64,000 nucleotides of DNA from Adineta steineri. Lineage: Eukaryota; Rotifera; Eurotatoria; Adinetida; Adinetidae. The notes under the pieces are model-generated. The model had not been told where the DNA came from. It saw only the letters and a program-made list of their open reading frames with translations, and searched no databases. Both the position numbers and the translations under genes were made by a program. Numbering within the stretch: position 1 is the first letter of the stretch; every line of letters starts with the position of its first letter. Location of the stretch: positions 49,239-113,238 of the forward strand of contig CAJNOI010000245.1 in assembly GCA_905250115.1 (NCBI GenBank), in the 5' to 3' direction. Of the stretch, positions 50,403-62,300 are shown one piece after another.

Positions 50403-52626
50403 TTAATATTCTGCCTCTCTTTTGTTCGATTCAATGAACACATCGATTTCCTCCTGGAGTGTACAACTTATCCGATTCCAGTTAAGATCAAATGTGGTAA
50501 GTGTCTGAACGGAAAAGTGCAGATAGAAACATGAAATAGATGAGGAAGCGAATGATAGCTACCGCATTAATTTGAAAAACATCTGCCAGATGCTGTGCTC
50601 CAACATCTGTGATTTCATTGCCATAGAGATTTAATGTGGTAAGTGTCTATATGAAAAGTGCAAATAGCTAAATGAAATAGATGAGGAAGAGAATAACAAT
50701 CACCGTATTAGTCCGTAATCCGTCTGCTAGATGCTGTGCTCCAACATCTCCGATTTGATTGCAGTTGAGATTTACGGTAGTAAGTGTCTGCATGAGAAAG
50801 TGCAGATGGATATATGAAATAGATGAGGAAGAGAATAATAGGTACCATATTAGTTTGTAATGCATATCTTATATGCTGTGCGCCAACATCTCCGATTTGA
50901 TTGCAGTGGAGATTTAATGTGGTAAGTGCCTGTATGAAAAAGTGCAGATAGATAGACGAGAAAAAGAATGATAGTTACCGTATTATTTCGTAATGCATCT
51001 GCTAGATACTGTGCACCCAAATACCCGATTTTATTGTCCAAGAAATTTAACTTGGTAAGCGTCTGTGTGACAACGTGTAGATGGAAATATGAAATAGATG
51101 AGGACGAGAATGATAATTACCATATTACTTCGTAATGCATTTGCTATATGCCGTGCTTCAACATCTCCGATTTCATTGTTGCTGAGATCTAATGCAGTAA
51201 GTATCTGTATGGAAAAGTGCAAACGGATATATGAGGTAGACGAGGAAAAGAATAATAGTTACCGTATTAGTTCGTAATGCATTTGCTACATGCTGTACTC
51301 CAACAGCTCCGATTTCGTTGTTGCCGAGATTTAATAAGGTAAGTATCTGTATGAAAAAGTGTAGATTGATATATGAACTAGATGAGGAGGACAATGATGG
51401 TTACTATATTATTTCGTAATACATCTGCTAGATGCTGTGCTCCAACATCTCCGATTTCATTGCCGTAGAGATTTAATGTGGTAAGGACCTGTATGGAAAA
51501 AGTGCACATGAATAGATGAGAAAAAGAATGATAGTTACCGTATTAGTTCGTAATACATCTGATAGATACTGTGCACCAAGATACCCAATTTTATTGGCAG
51601 AGATATTTAATGTGGTAAGTGTCTGCGTAAAATAGTGCAGATAGGTATATGGAATAGATGAGAAAAAGAATGATAATTACCATATTATGTCGTAATGCAT
51701 TCGCTAGATGCTCTGCTCCAACGGCTCCGATTTCATTGCACCCGAGAATTAATGTGGTTAGTATCTGTATAAAAAAGTGAACATGGATATATGGAATAGA
51801 TGAAGAAAAGAATAATAGTTACCGTATTATTTCGTAATGCATCTGCTATATGCTGTGCTCCAACAGCTTCGATTTGATTGAATGAAAGATTTAACGTGGT
51901 AAGTGTCTATATGAAAACGTGTAGATGGGTATATGAACTAGATGAGGAGGACAATGATAATTACCATATTATGTCGTAATGCATTTGCTAGATGCTCTGC
52001 TCCCACTTCTCTAATTTCATTGACGTTGAGATTTAATGTAGTAAGTGTCTATACAAAAAAGCGCAGATGTATATATGAAATACAAGAAGCGGCAGGAAGA
52101 TTTTCTCTTTTATGTCATACGCTGTTAGCGAAATTTTGTAAAGAAGGATAAGGGTGAAATGTATGGTTTGTACTGTTTTCGGAAATGTCCGCCTCGGAGA
52201 GTGCACATGTAAAAGTAATTTTTTTCTTTCCTTTCTCTTTTAAATATTACCCGTGGGTGACTAAAAATAATATTAAAGCAGTGAATTGTTCAGAAAAGAA
52301 TGAAAAAAATTGCTTCAGTGTATATTTTCTTCTTTCTTTCATATTGTTCTGATGATGAAAATGAATTCCTTTCAGGATATCAGTACTTAGTGATGTAGTA
52401 TGCTTCATCGTTATTTTATTAAGTGACATCTTCTCAAATCTGTGGGCTGTTAGAATGAGACAATCATGATTAAAAAAAGGTTTACCTGATATCGGTGGTA
52501 ACTATCAACGATTATATTAAATCGTTGGCAGACATTTCGCATTGAGCACATCATTGTGAGATCACTCTGATGATCCAGAATTCGGTAGACAATTTCTACC
52601 GGTAATGTAAGAAAAGTAAGAGTCAT
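50403..52626 (-). CDS. F-box/leucine-rich-repeat protein built of eleven 84-nt exons
   Basis: Thirteen exons, all phase 0, give 388 residues. Exon 1 (52486-52626) encodes an F-box: 'LPVEIVYRILDHQSDLTMMC' followed by 'RNVCQRFNIIVDSYHRYQ'. Then come eleven exons of exactly 84 nt (51965-52048, 51823-51906, 51681-51764, 51539-51622, 51405-51488, 51263-51346, 51121-51204, 50979-51062, 50846-50929, 50704-50787, 50563-50646). Each is one 28-residue ribonuclease-inhibitor-type LRR ('TLTTLNLxxNEIGDVGAQHL' then 'ADALRTNTV'). The last exon (50403-50504) holds a half LRR and the tail 'NKREAEY'. F-box proteins bring substrates to SCF ubiquitin ligases; the LRR horseshoe would bind the substrate. Introns are 49-58 bp and near-identical, except the first (437 bp). 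Confidence 0.85.
50563..52048. repeat. Exon+intron tandem array, ~142-bp unit
   Basis: Eleven units of one LRR exon plus its intron with periods of 141-142 bp. Two units instead have 133-134 bp because their intron is 8-9 bp shorter. The array forms most of the F-box/LRR gene. Confidence 0.85.
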
Positions 52627-53290
52627 CTTATTCGGTATTGATTAAAATTGTTGCGATGGGTTTGTGCGTTGTTTATTTTATTTCTTTTCTTCTACACGGA
52701 TTTATATTTGTGATGTGTCGTCGATTTCTTGTAGTGATGAAATTACTTGTTGAAAGAAACAGAAGGTAGAAAAGTGATGTCAATAGCAACATCGTAGTAA
52801 CCGATAAAATTAATGTATTTATTGCTTAAGTTGTAGTGAAAAGCTAATATATAATAGAGACGAATATTTTGTTCTTAACATGATTAAAGAGAGTCCTAAT
52901 GAGACATTCTTTGAATTAACTTTTTTTCCAATATAATATTTGGTTATTTCGCGAGAAAATTTAAATTGAAGTATAGTATCAAAATGAAAGGATGTGAGTG
53001 TGAATGTTCTCATAACTCACAACCTTATCTACACCCACACCCACACCCACACCCACACCCACACCCATCTTTAATATGCATTAATGCTAAATTAGCAGGT
53101 CCACATGTTTCTTGCCATTATATTAATAGCATAGCAGTATTATTTATGCAGTTATGTTTTAAAGGTACGTTTGACGGAATAAAAACTATTTGACCACGTC
53201 GGCCTAAAAAAATTCATCCGTTTATTTCAATATTTCAAAGGTTGAAAATAATTTAAAAAATATCTTCTTTTTTCATAAGTTGATAAAAAT
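52627..53290. other. Intergenic region upstream of the F-box/LRR gene
   Basis: AT-rich. It holds the presumed promoter of the F-box/LRR gene and hairpin 52991-53068. No exon chain seen. Confidence 0.4.
52991..53068. repeat. Telomere-like hairpin 10
   Basis: A short G-rich arm (GATGTGAGTGTGAATG) and a long C-rich arm of perfect ACACCC units at 53030-53068, the cleanest such run in the window. Confidence 0.7.
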
Positions 53291-53906
53291 AAATTATAAA
53301 AATAAAAATATTCGACTTGCCTATTGCTTCATTTTCATCAGAATCTAGATATGTAACTGGCTTTATTAATACTATATTATTCTGCAGTTTTCTAAAAAGA
53401 TAAATAACATTATTACTATTTGTATATTCTCATATTAAATTCATATCAATATTTGTATTTAATAAATTAAAAGCTTGTCTTATCAATTCGTGATTGTCTA
53501 TAACACTGCCTGCAATTAGTAACCTTAAGTTATCAATTAAATATTTAAGTCCTTTTTCAAATTTATTGATAATTTTTCCAATAAGTACACTAACAGATCA
53601 ATCAGATCCTCATCTTCAACTTCATCCACTTTACTTGTGTGGAAGATAAAGTAAAATGATTTTTCTCTTCCCAGGTATTTCATGGAAGCAGTATTCCAAT
53701 GAAGAGATTCGGTCATCGAATTCCTTCGTCGAATTTCTGACATTTCCATGCTGGTTTCGGTCGGAAATGGTATGTTTCCTGCGTGATTCCGCCAGAAATT
53801 CACGGAATATTACTTTATGAATCATCGCCCTGAATCGAGAAAAATCATCGTTAGGTACCTAAATAAATCGAGTATAATAATAATAAGAGTAGTTCAATCC
53901 GTTTAC

Positions 53907-54078
53907 ATCATTTAATATATGAATCATATCGAAATTGTTCAGTTTAAGAGTACCATTTGACGTAATTAAAATATTTTTTGCTTTAACCTAGGTTAGTATT
54001 TAATATGTTTAGCAGTTTATGATTTTATTGACTCACATTCATATGGGCATATAATAAAGAGTGCATATAATTGAGTGC
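53907..54078 (-). pseudogene. Degenerate protein-kinase catalytic-loop fragments
   Basis: Two exon-like pieces, 54037-54078 and 53907-53987 with GTGAGT/CCTAG borders, join in frame to 'ALNYMHSLLYAHMNVKAKNI' and 'LITSNGTLKLNNFDMIHIL'. This follows the kinase pattern 'aLxYLHs..HRDIKakNIL..nGtlKLaDFG'. However, HRD is HMN and DFG is NFD, so the catalytic Asp and metal-binding Asp are lost. Upstream exon-like sequence (54125-54210) hits a stop. Best read as a decayed STE-like kinase. Flanking frames (53537-53825) could be more of it but show no motif. Confidence 0.4.
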
Positions 54079-54490
54079 CTAAAATATAAGATTTATATTT
54101 GGAGTTCGTATGAAATAAGTAACTTCATTCATACTTGACTGATGTGATCAAGATAGGAGGCAAATCATTAATTGTGTTATTTCATGATGTTTCGCATAAC
54201 TAAATAAACTCTAAAAAAGATAGAAATGAATTCTAGTGAATTAGAAATCTTCGTTTTTACTTTGTTTGATAAAATTCTGTCTTAATATATATATTATAGA
54301 AATCTTCCTATGAATTGATCAATTTAACAATATATTTCTGTTCAGAAAGTAATCGATGAATATCAATTATTTTTAATTTTTTTCTTACTAAAATATATGC
54401 AAATTAAATTCCGAAGTATTTTTGTGTTTATTTCACCGATAGTCTCCATCATAAAATTTTGTTAGAAATTTTTTAATTATAAATAACTGA

Positions 54491-54553
54491 TTGAGGGTGT
54501 GGATGAAGGTGTAGGTGTGTTATTTCGTCCCCCACACCCATACCCACACCTCA
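54491..54553. repeat. Telomere-like hairpin 11, nearly symmetrical
   Basis: TTGAGGGTGTGGATGAAGG on the left and CCCACACCCATACCCACACC then TCA on the right, loop of about 10 bp. Ends TGAGG/CCTCA match those of hairpin 9. Confidence 0.7.
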
Positions 54554-54945
54554 TTTTGTTCCAAAGATTAAAAAATCGTTTTTTTTTATTATCGTAATAT
54601 TTTTACGTAGCTATTTTCGGTTAAAATAAAATGAAAAGGTCGAAGAATACTTTTCTTCTATTAAAAAAAAGTTTCATCCTCTTAGAATTAACTTCGCTGG
54701 GTTGTGCAACAAAATAGTTTATCGAAAAGATTTTTTAAAATGTTATTATGTTTTGATTGAATTGTATTATCTGCACTCACAATAATATTTAATGCAGAAG
54801 GCAAAAAGTAAATATAGTGTTTTACAGTTAACGTTGTTTCTTTGCATGATATACATATCTCTGAGTGTGACTTCAAAATTTCATAACCTCTTAAGAAAAT
54901 GACTTTTATATCATTTTCTTTTGTAATTATCATTAGGATATTCAA

Positions 54946-56297
54946 TACTTCCTCTATTTAAATTCTTATAGAACAACTCATAACTTTGTATTAAACTTTT
55001 ATTTTTACTTCGCTAAACATTCATGATATACAAATGATTTAACAAACTAATTTTCAGTTCAGTATAAAAGCAGTATTCCAAAGAAATTTCTAAACGTTGT
55101 TTATAATTATGAACAGAACGCAAATTATTTTAGATCGATATGAAAACTCAACTACGTATAACTAATTAACGTTTGAATTTTTTATGTTATTTGATTCATT
55201 TTTGAAATAGACTTCTGATATAAAAACGAAAGATTTGAAACTCCTAAACGAACCTAAATATGAACAGAAGTATGAACACTCGTTACTGATTCATTCAAAT
55301 TAAAACGAAAAGCTACTGAATAACACATAAATATTTAAAAGAAAATCCAACTGATATGTTCGGTGATTTTAGTCACACTTTTACAGAGCAGAATATTGAG
55401 CATTATTTTCTGATCTGACATTCAGGGAAGTAACTATGCCAGATTCATATATCGCATGGTAATATATACAAAGATATGGTCTAATTATGTTGCAAGATGG
55501 CGTACTGTAGCTAGTGTACTGACCACTACAACTTTTATAGTTGGATATTGACAATTGTATAGAGAACATAGAAATATTATAAGTAAAATATTTAATAACG
55601 AATTTTTTAATTTATTAATATACTTCTTTTTTGTAATTATCTGCCAAGAAGAAGTGTTACCGTAATGGTTCAACTTGTAAGTGACAAAAATATTCCTGAT
55701 TTTGAACTTTCAGCAACATTTTACATGATTAGATGTGTCAGCTCAAATACTACAAAAATGGATCATTTTTATATTTCTTTTCAAACAAAAACAAAGTTAT
55801 TCAAAACGCATACTCATACACCTCTGTTATTTCTGCAGGAACAAGAGAAATCATTTTTTTAGAAGTAGTTGAATAACAGGATATAAGCAAATGAGAAGGA
55901 GATGCGTTTTTTCTACATTGAATCTCTACTGTAATTACTTGATTTTTCAGGCGCAGAACGATAAAAATTATATGCGTTGAAAAAATAAAAAATAATGAAA
56001 ATTGACAGTTGACCAATAGAAAAACTTATCTATGCATCCAAAAACAATTCTATAGAAGCAACAATTTCATAACTATACCTCATCTTTTTTCTTATTGTGT
56101 CGTTTGTTTTTCTTTTTTTCTTCGCGTATATAGAATTTATGAGATGATCAGTATATTTTGTTACTTTGTAGTTGATACATATACAAAACTTGTTTATTAC
56201 CGCTTCGTATGAAATACATTTTAGATTTCAATTTATCATCAGTCGATAATCAGTTATATTCTAAGATAATCATTCATCGTGGGTTATAACAAAGAGC
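54946..56297. other. Intergenic region
   Basis: AT-rich DNA with small open frames on both strands that show no domain, repeat or splice support. The 5' flank of the secreted PAN-type gene is at its right end. Confidence 0.35.
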
Positions 56298-58880
56298 ATG
56301 ATAATGATCTTGTTCAAAGCTAGACTTGTCTTCTGGGTATTTATATTCCCGCTCATGCATTATACCACAGGTAGGAACTTTATTTTGATTATTGGAAACA
56401 GACTCCAATATGTTTGTGTTTGTATTTAATCTTGAATAGTAAAAAATATGGAGTTTTATCTACAGAATGATTTATTTCTCATGCTTACATCTTCAAGAAA
56501 AACTAGTAATGAAGTAGTGATTGAGAAGAATCAGCAAGAATATAAACAATAATTTGTGATAATTTCAATGTTGTTTGATTAGATTAACAAGACGACGACA
56601 GTTTGCTGAATAAATGAGATTCTGCTATATGATTACAAATTTTGCTATTCTTTGCTTTCAGTTTCAGTATAAACTCGTCTTTCGATATGTAGGTATTTGA
56701 GTTGATAAGAGATCTACAATAACAGATTTTCTAAAACAATATTACGTTGAACTACTGGACTTCTTTGAGAGTGTGAGTGTGGGTATATGTATCTTCTTTA
56801 CTTACAGCTACACCCACACAGCGATTTTTTGTCTCAGACACCCATCCTCTGCTAGTTAAGACATATCTTACATAGACTGTTTTCATTGATTATTAGTCAG
56901 AATGAGTCGATTAGATACATAATAGGTAGATGTCGAAAAAAATATAATAACTGTTTTGTTTATTTCTCAATTCAGTTGCTGGCGAGTATTTATCATTAAC
57001 AATCAAATTATCTATGTTAGGCACAACTTTTCAACCAGCTAATCCAATTGAACTTCTAGCCACTTTTAATGAATTAACTCTCGTTAGGTGCGTTGCTACG
57101 TGCAATCACAATGTTCGATGTCGCACAGTTGTCTACGACTCAATATCAAAACATTGTCAAATATATGAAGGTGAAGTTTCAACAGGTAGTATTATTCCAT
57201 CAAACTCATTAACATCATTAGTCGGTGGTATCATTTATTCTTCGAATTTTTACACATTATACAATAAATCAAGTAGTCAGTGTCAATATGATCGATATCT
57301 GAGCATTGATATTCTTTTGAACTTGTGTGTATGTCCCATAAATACCTTTTGGAATGGGATAATTTGTTTAAATCAACGTTACATCGGCTCATCATGCATC
57401 TCAAATGAATGGTGTCGTACCGATTTAAATCTTGTCTGTGATGCAAATCAACATATTTGTAGTCAGACTTCACAGATAACAGCCAGTTCTTACCAATCAG
57501 CCGTCACTTCATTCAATAATTTAATGACTTTTGACGTTTTGCCAACAACAGCAAGTATGATTCCAGTTATTTCTACAGCATCTACACGTATTCCATCGAC
57601 CGTTTTGCCTACAACAACCATGCAAATAAGTTTCAACTACACAGATGCGTATCCTGCGCCAGTGGCAAGTCCAAATGCAGCAGCCCAATGTAAGTCAAAT
57701 CAATAAAAACTATTCTTATCCAGAGGTAGCGACAGATTCACTGCATATCATTTGTCTTAGCTTCACAAGTAAATTTTAATTTATTATGAGAAGTCTGCAA
57801 ACAAAACTAGCAGTGCTCTCAAAACTGTCATTTCTACAAGAGCAATTCGCAGTTAAAATAGCTTTTCTGATATCTGAGATATTTATCCGAATATCATAGA
57901 ACTGAAAGTCGTAAAATGGATTACATTTTCTACAAATTCTTGTTCAGTGAACAATGAGAAAATATCTAATAATGTCTTTTTTAATCGCATATGAAAAGCT
58001 TATACTTCGTAGGGTGTATAAGTTTTGATAAAGATTATGAATTCCTTAACCAATCCTAGAGAACTTTTGTTTATCCATATTGGAACGGAAAAAATATTCT
58101 ATGGCCAGTTTTGTATTGAGGTCTCGAGAGCAATTTTTGAATCATGGTGTCATTGTAAAACTTCTACTCATCACTTTACCTAACTAATCATTTAAGGAAA
58201 CATTAACAGAGACGTTTTAGTTTAAATTATGAACGTATATGTGTGAATTCTGTTTCTTGTAGTGTATGATGTTAATTTGTTAATGAATGGAAATGCTGAA
58301 ACGGGTCCGTGTACGACAGTCAGCGCGCTCACCCATCCGACGCTTTGGTCCTTTAATGGAACTGTTAGCCAGATATCCTACGGTGATACGGGATCGGTGG
58401 CGACTCTCTCTTATTCCTCACCAGGGCCAAGGTACCACGCAAACAGTTTCTTCATAGGTACTATTCAATGCATTTTCTCTTTCTAGTGATCGTGGCAATT
58501 GTTACTTCGTTGGATTGTATGACGCTGTTACTTGGATGTCACAGACAGTCGACTTGAGTCCATATGCCACTGCTATTGACCACAAAAATATCTCATTCAA
58601 TATGTCAGCATGGTTGGGAGGCTATGACGGCCAAGACGATAACGCTGCACTTTGGATCGATTTTCTCGATCAACTGTTTGAAATTGTGGGAAATCGTACG
58701 ACCATCGGTCCTATACTCGCTACAGATCGAAATGATATCACTTCGCTTATATTTCAACAAAAGACAGGCATGATACCTATCAATACTCGATATATGACGA
58801 TAACTATTAGAATAACAGCAAGTTATGGTACAAACGATGGCTGTATAGACAACATCTCTGTGCAGCTCAAGAATCTCTGA
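56298..58880 (+). CDS. Secreted PAN/apple-type protein with Cys-rich module and C-terminal lectin-like domain
   Basis: Four exons (56298-56370, 56976-57689, 58263-58431, 58487-58880) sum to 1,350 nt, 449 residues. Exon 1 is a signal peptide ('MIMILFKARLVFWVFIFPLM'). Residues about 25-110 fit a PAN/apple domain ('LVRCVATCNHNVRC...HCQIYEG', paired Cys). Residues about 115-170 form a Cys-rich EB/EGF-like module ('CVCPINTFWNGIICL', 'CISNEWCRTDLNLVC'). A Ser/Thr/Pro linker runs to about 262, then a ~185-residue beta-rich domain starts 'LLMNGNAETGPCTT' and ends 'DGCIDNISVQLKNL', like galactose-binding or MAM-type jelly rolls. Probably an extracellular adhesion or recognition protein. Intron 1 (605 bp) contains hairpin 12. 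Confidence 0.75.
56766..56820. repeat. Telomere-like hairpin 12 (in an intron)
   Basis: TGAGAGTGTGAGTGTGGGT on the left and CTACACCCACACA on the right, inside intron 1 of the PAN-type gene. Confidence 0.55.
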
Positions 58881-59337
58881 TTATACTGTTGTATCTCTTT
58901 TCTATTCTAAAAGCTTCTTCTTTCACGCAAATCTCATTGTGAACACACTACCACTATCTAAAATAAATACCTACACAATTATTCAAAGTATCAATCATGC
59001 AATGTTTGTACTTTATATTGTTTGTTTTGTCAATGTCTTGAAAATACGATCAGCTGTGAGGATGTGAGTGTGAATGATGTCTTCACTCACACCCAATGAC
59101 ATGGAAGTAAATAGATAGATGAAGGTGATATATCTCGTTACAAATAGAATACATATAGATAAGCATGTGTTGTGTTGCAAAGGAATTTGAGTGCTTAGAA
59201 AGAAATATTCAAGAATGTAGTTTAGTCTTTTTAATATATTGTTATAACTAAATTTTATTGAAAAAGAAAGCTTTTAAACATTTGTTAATGCATATCATAA
59301 GTTCATTGTAGCAGTTTGATTAGAAAATTCAATACTA
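58881..59337. other. Convergent intergenic region with hairpin
   Basis: 3' flanks of the PAN-type gene and of the oxidase fusion on the other strand. Hairpin 13 lies at 59057-59095. Nothing else recognised. Confidence 0.4.
59057..59095. repeat. Telomere-like hairpin 13
   Basis: GAGGATGTGAGTGTGAATG and CTTCACTCACACCC form a compact palindrome. Confidence 0.6.
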
Positions 59338-62300
59338 CTACATAGTTTTGAAATAAAAATTAAGACAATTGATAATTAAAATCAATGTGGAGCACCACAA
59401 GAATAATGAAGGAGACAATAACCATTGATTACCTTTGCTAGATATGATACCTTCTGTGATCGCCTGATGGGATTGTGGGAATGAGAAATACTCGAGATAT
59501 TTTGTATATTTCGATGATGTATTCATACCATCAAATAAAACCATATCAGATAGGATATCAGCCAAAACAGGTGTGAAAGTTATTTCATTTTCACCAACTT
59601 GTATCAAAATTCGCTTGTTTGTTTGTGGAACATAATCCAGTACAAACCTATTATCAGGTAGAGATCTTACCAGATACGTTCGATTATTGATGTAATAATC
59701 GGATACATTGACTATTGTATTGAGATGATGTGAGACCCAATTAAGAACAGTTTCTGTATAAATTGAATCAATCAAAAAATTTGACACATTTTGAATAAAA
59801 GTTGGTTTAATTATGATGTAGTCCAATGTTGAAACGATAGAAAAGCTAGAGAAATTTTCTTGTTCATTCCGATCATTCATTACAATCCCATTAGGTAATC
59901 GGACAAAATTTGCCAAACGACGAAAATAATAAATAGGTAGTTTCAAAACTCTCATATTAAGATCAAAATTAAATAAACGTGAGATATTTTTAACGTTGGA
60001 GTCTGGAATAAGAATAACTTTATGAGAAGAATGTAAAATGCCACGATTAGTTATTAATTTCACGTGATCTTGTAATAATTGTAATGATAATAATTCTTCA
60101 TGTTCTCGAATAGTTATATTTGAATTCTGATCAATTAGACGAAGTAGAGACATCATAAGTGTAGTTATATTAATATAGCCTGATTGATCATGAAAGATGC
60201 CTTCATATTCACGAATTAATGTGAACATTGGATAACGTATACGTAACTGCGTATTATTCAAATACTCACAATTCATATCAAGATTTTCGCAAATTCGTTT
60301 CATTGAAGCCCAGTTATCTTCATTCGTCGACTGGGTCATATTTGGATTACGAAGGAAGAGAAATCCATCATTCGTATTAAGAATCGATTCAGATGAAAGA
60401 TTGCTGATTTGTTCTAATTGTTGCCAAAGCGTAAATGACATATTAGCCAATTGAACAAGATATTCCTTATCAAATATTTGACGAAAATGTTCTTGACTAT
60501 ATTTGTGTAACTGATTATTATAATCATTTATAGTATTCTTTTCAAGAATGACAATACGTAAATTAGGCTGTTTCAACGATAAAAATATAGCTGTGCTTAA
60601 TCCAATTAAATTTCCGCCGATAATAACTACATCAAATATTGTTTCTTTCTGTCTTGTAACAGACAAAGCTCCGTGTACTGCTGAGATAATAGCACCTTCT
60701 ACCCAACCATGAACTAAAGTTGTATGTTCACCAATAAAATGAATCTTAGAAACGGGTGTTTGTAATTGATGGAAAAGTTCTGTTTCTTGAAATGGAATGA
60801 ATCGTGCAAATGCACCATGTGCATACGGATCTCCACACCAATGTTGTACTTTTCCACCTTGAAAATAATCACGCATATTCGATGATGATCTATGTAGTCT
60901 AATTAATTGTTGTAATACTAATTCGATAATATCTGATTCGAATAAAGATTGCCATACAAGAGAACTTGTTCCAAGATTGTATGCTGCAATAATTGTTCCA
61001 CCATTTGTCTGATTGTTACGTATATATGGATAATAGATCGAATGAATATGTAAGTCAGTTAATGATTGACCTCCATTGATATTTTCTTGTGTATACCACC
61101 AAGATACATTAAAATCAAGTAAAACTTTTGTTGAACACATATAATGTATTTGTCGTAAAGCTCGATATTTATCAACAAAATCGATTCGTTTCTCGAATTT
61201 AATCAAGTTCGCAGCAGGTGCTGTTGTTGCTACGATTAATGTATCAACAATATCAATTGTTTCGTTTTTTGTTCTCAATTGAACTTTATTAGAATCATTT
61301 AATTGTACTTCAATGATAGGCATTGAATACATAATTGAACATCGATCTGAATCTATCGACTGACATTCAGTAATCATTGCTTGTATCAATAAATCATTAC
61401 CACCGTCAATGCCATAGAATTTTGATCCAGAAGCATATATTAAAACTGCACGAAAAACTTCTAGAATAGAACAGTAAGTACCAGATTCATAGTTTCTAAG
61501 AATATTAATATAATTAATAGTATCACGTGACATATTAACACTCTTCAAATAAGAATCAATCGAATATGAATCCCATTGATTTTTTACTGCTAACCATCCA
61601 CCTTGTTCTAATGTTTGTAAAATAGGTTGAAAAGCAGTTAACCATAAAGTTTGAGAAGTCTATCATACTTTTGAAGTAATATGAATAATGAACTTAAGAT
61701 AATCTTACCTTTCCTTGTTCGTTTTTAGTCATATTGAATTTGAATATAACTGGATTTTCACGAAGTTCTTTCATAGTGCCAAATATTCCATTAACATATG
61801 CATAAGCATTATCATTACTGTTAGCAAATGGCGTAATATTTAATTTGTATCGTTCCCGAATTAATGTATTTAAATAAGAATGGGTATCGAGTGGCAATCG
61901 CATAGCTCCTAATTCACTCATGTAAATAGATGGATTAGTTGGATCACGATAAGTGAGAATTCGACCACCGGCTCGATTACTAGCTTCATAAATACGTACT
62001 GTATGACCGGCTTGAGCTAGTAGAATGCCAGAATATAAACCAGCAGCACCTACAAAAATAAATCAATTCTAAAGTGTCAACAACATCGAAATTATAAGTT
62101 TCTCGCCTGTAGAGTTAGAATTAATCGAGTAGAATTTTATGTTTGTCAATTTACTTTTAGAAAAATGTTTTTTTATTGCAAGTTACATTTTATTTTAACT
62201 TAATATTTCTTCATTATTCAACATATTCTATTACGACTCTTTTTCTCTTTCGATAGTTTTTTTGTATATAAATGTTGACATTATCTTCTAAATAACTTTC

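Noticed and set aside
50563..52048. CRISPR-like regular spacing of repeats
   Set aside because: The regular 142-bp period is exon+intron LRR units, with diverged coding sequence, in a eukaryotic gene.
54688..54945. Possible C-terminal zinc-finger tail of a non-LTR retrotransposon
   Set aside because: The stretch 'CISCKETTLTVKHYIYFLP' recalls the C-x2-C...TVxH pattern after LINE ORF2 proteins, but only this short piece is present, with no reverse transcriptase or endonuclease around it.
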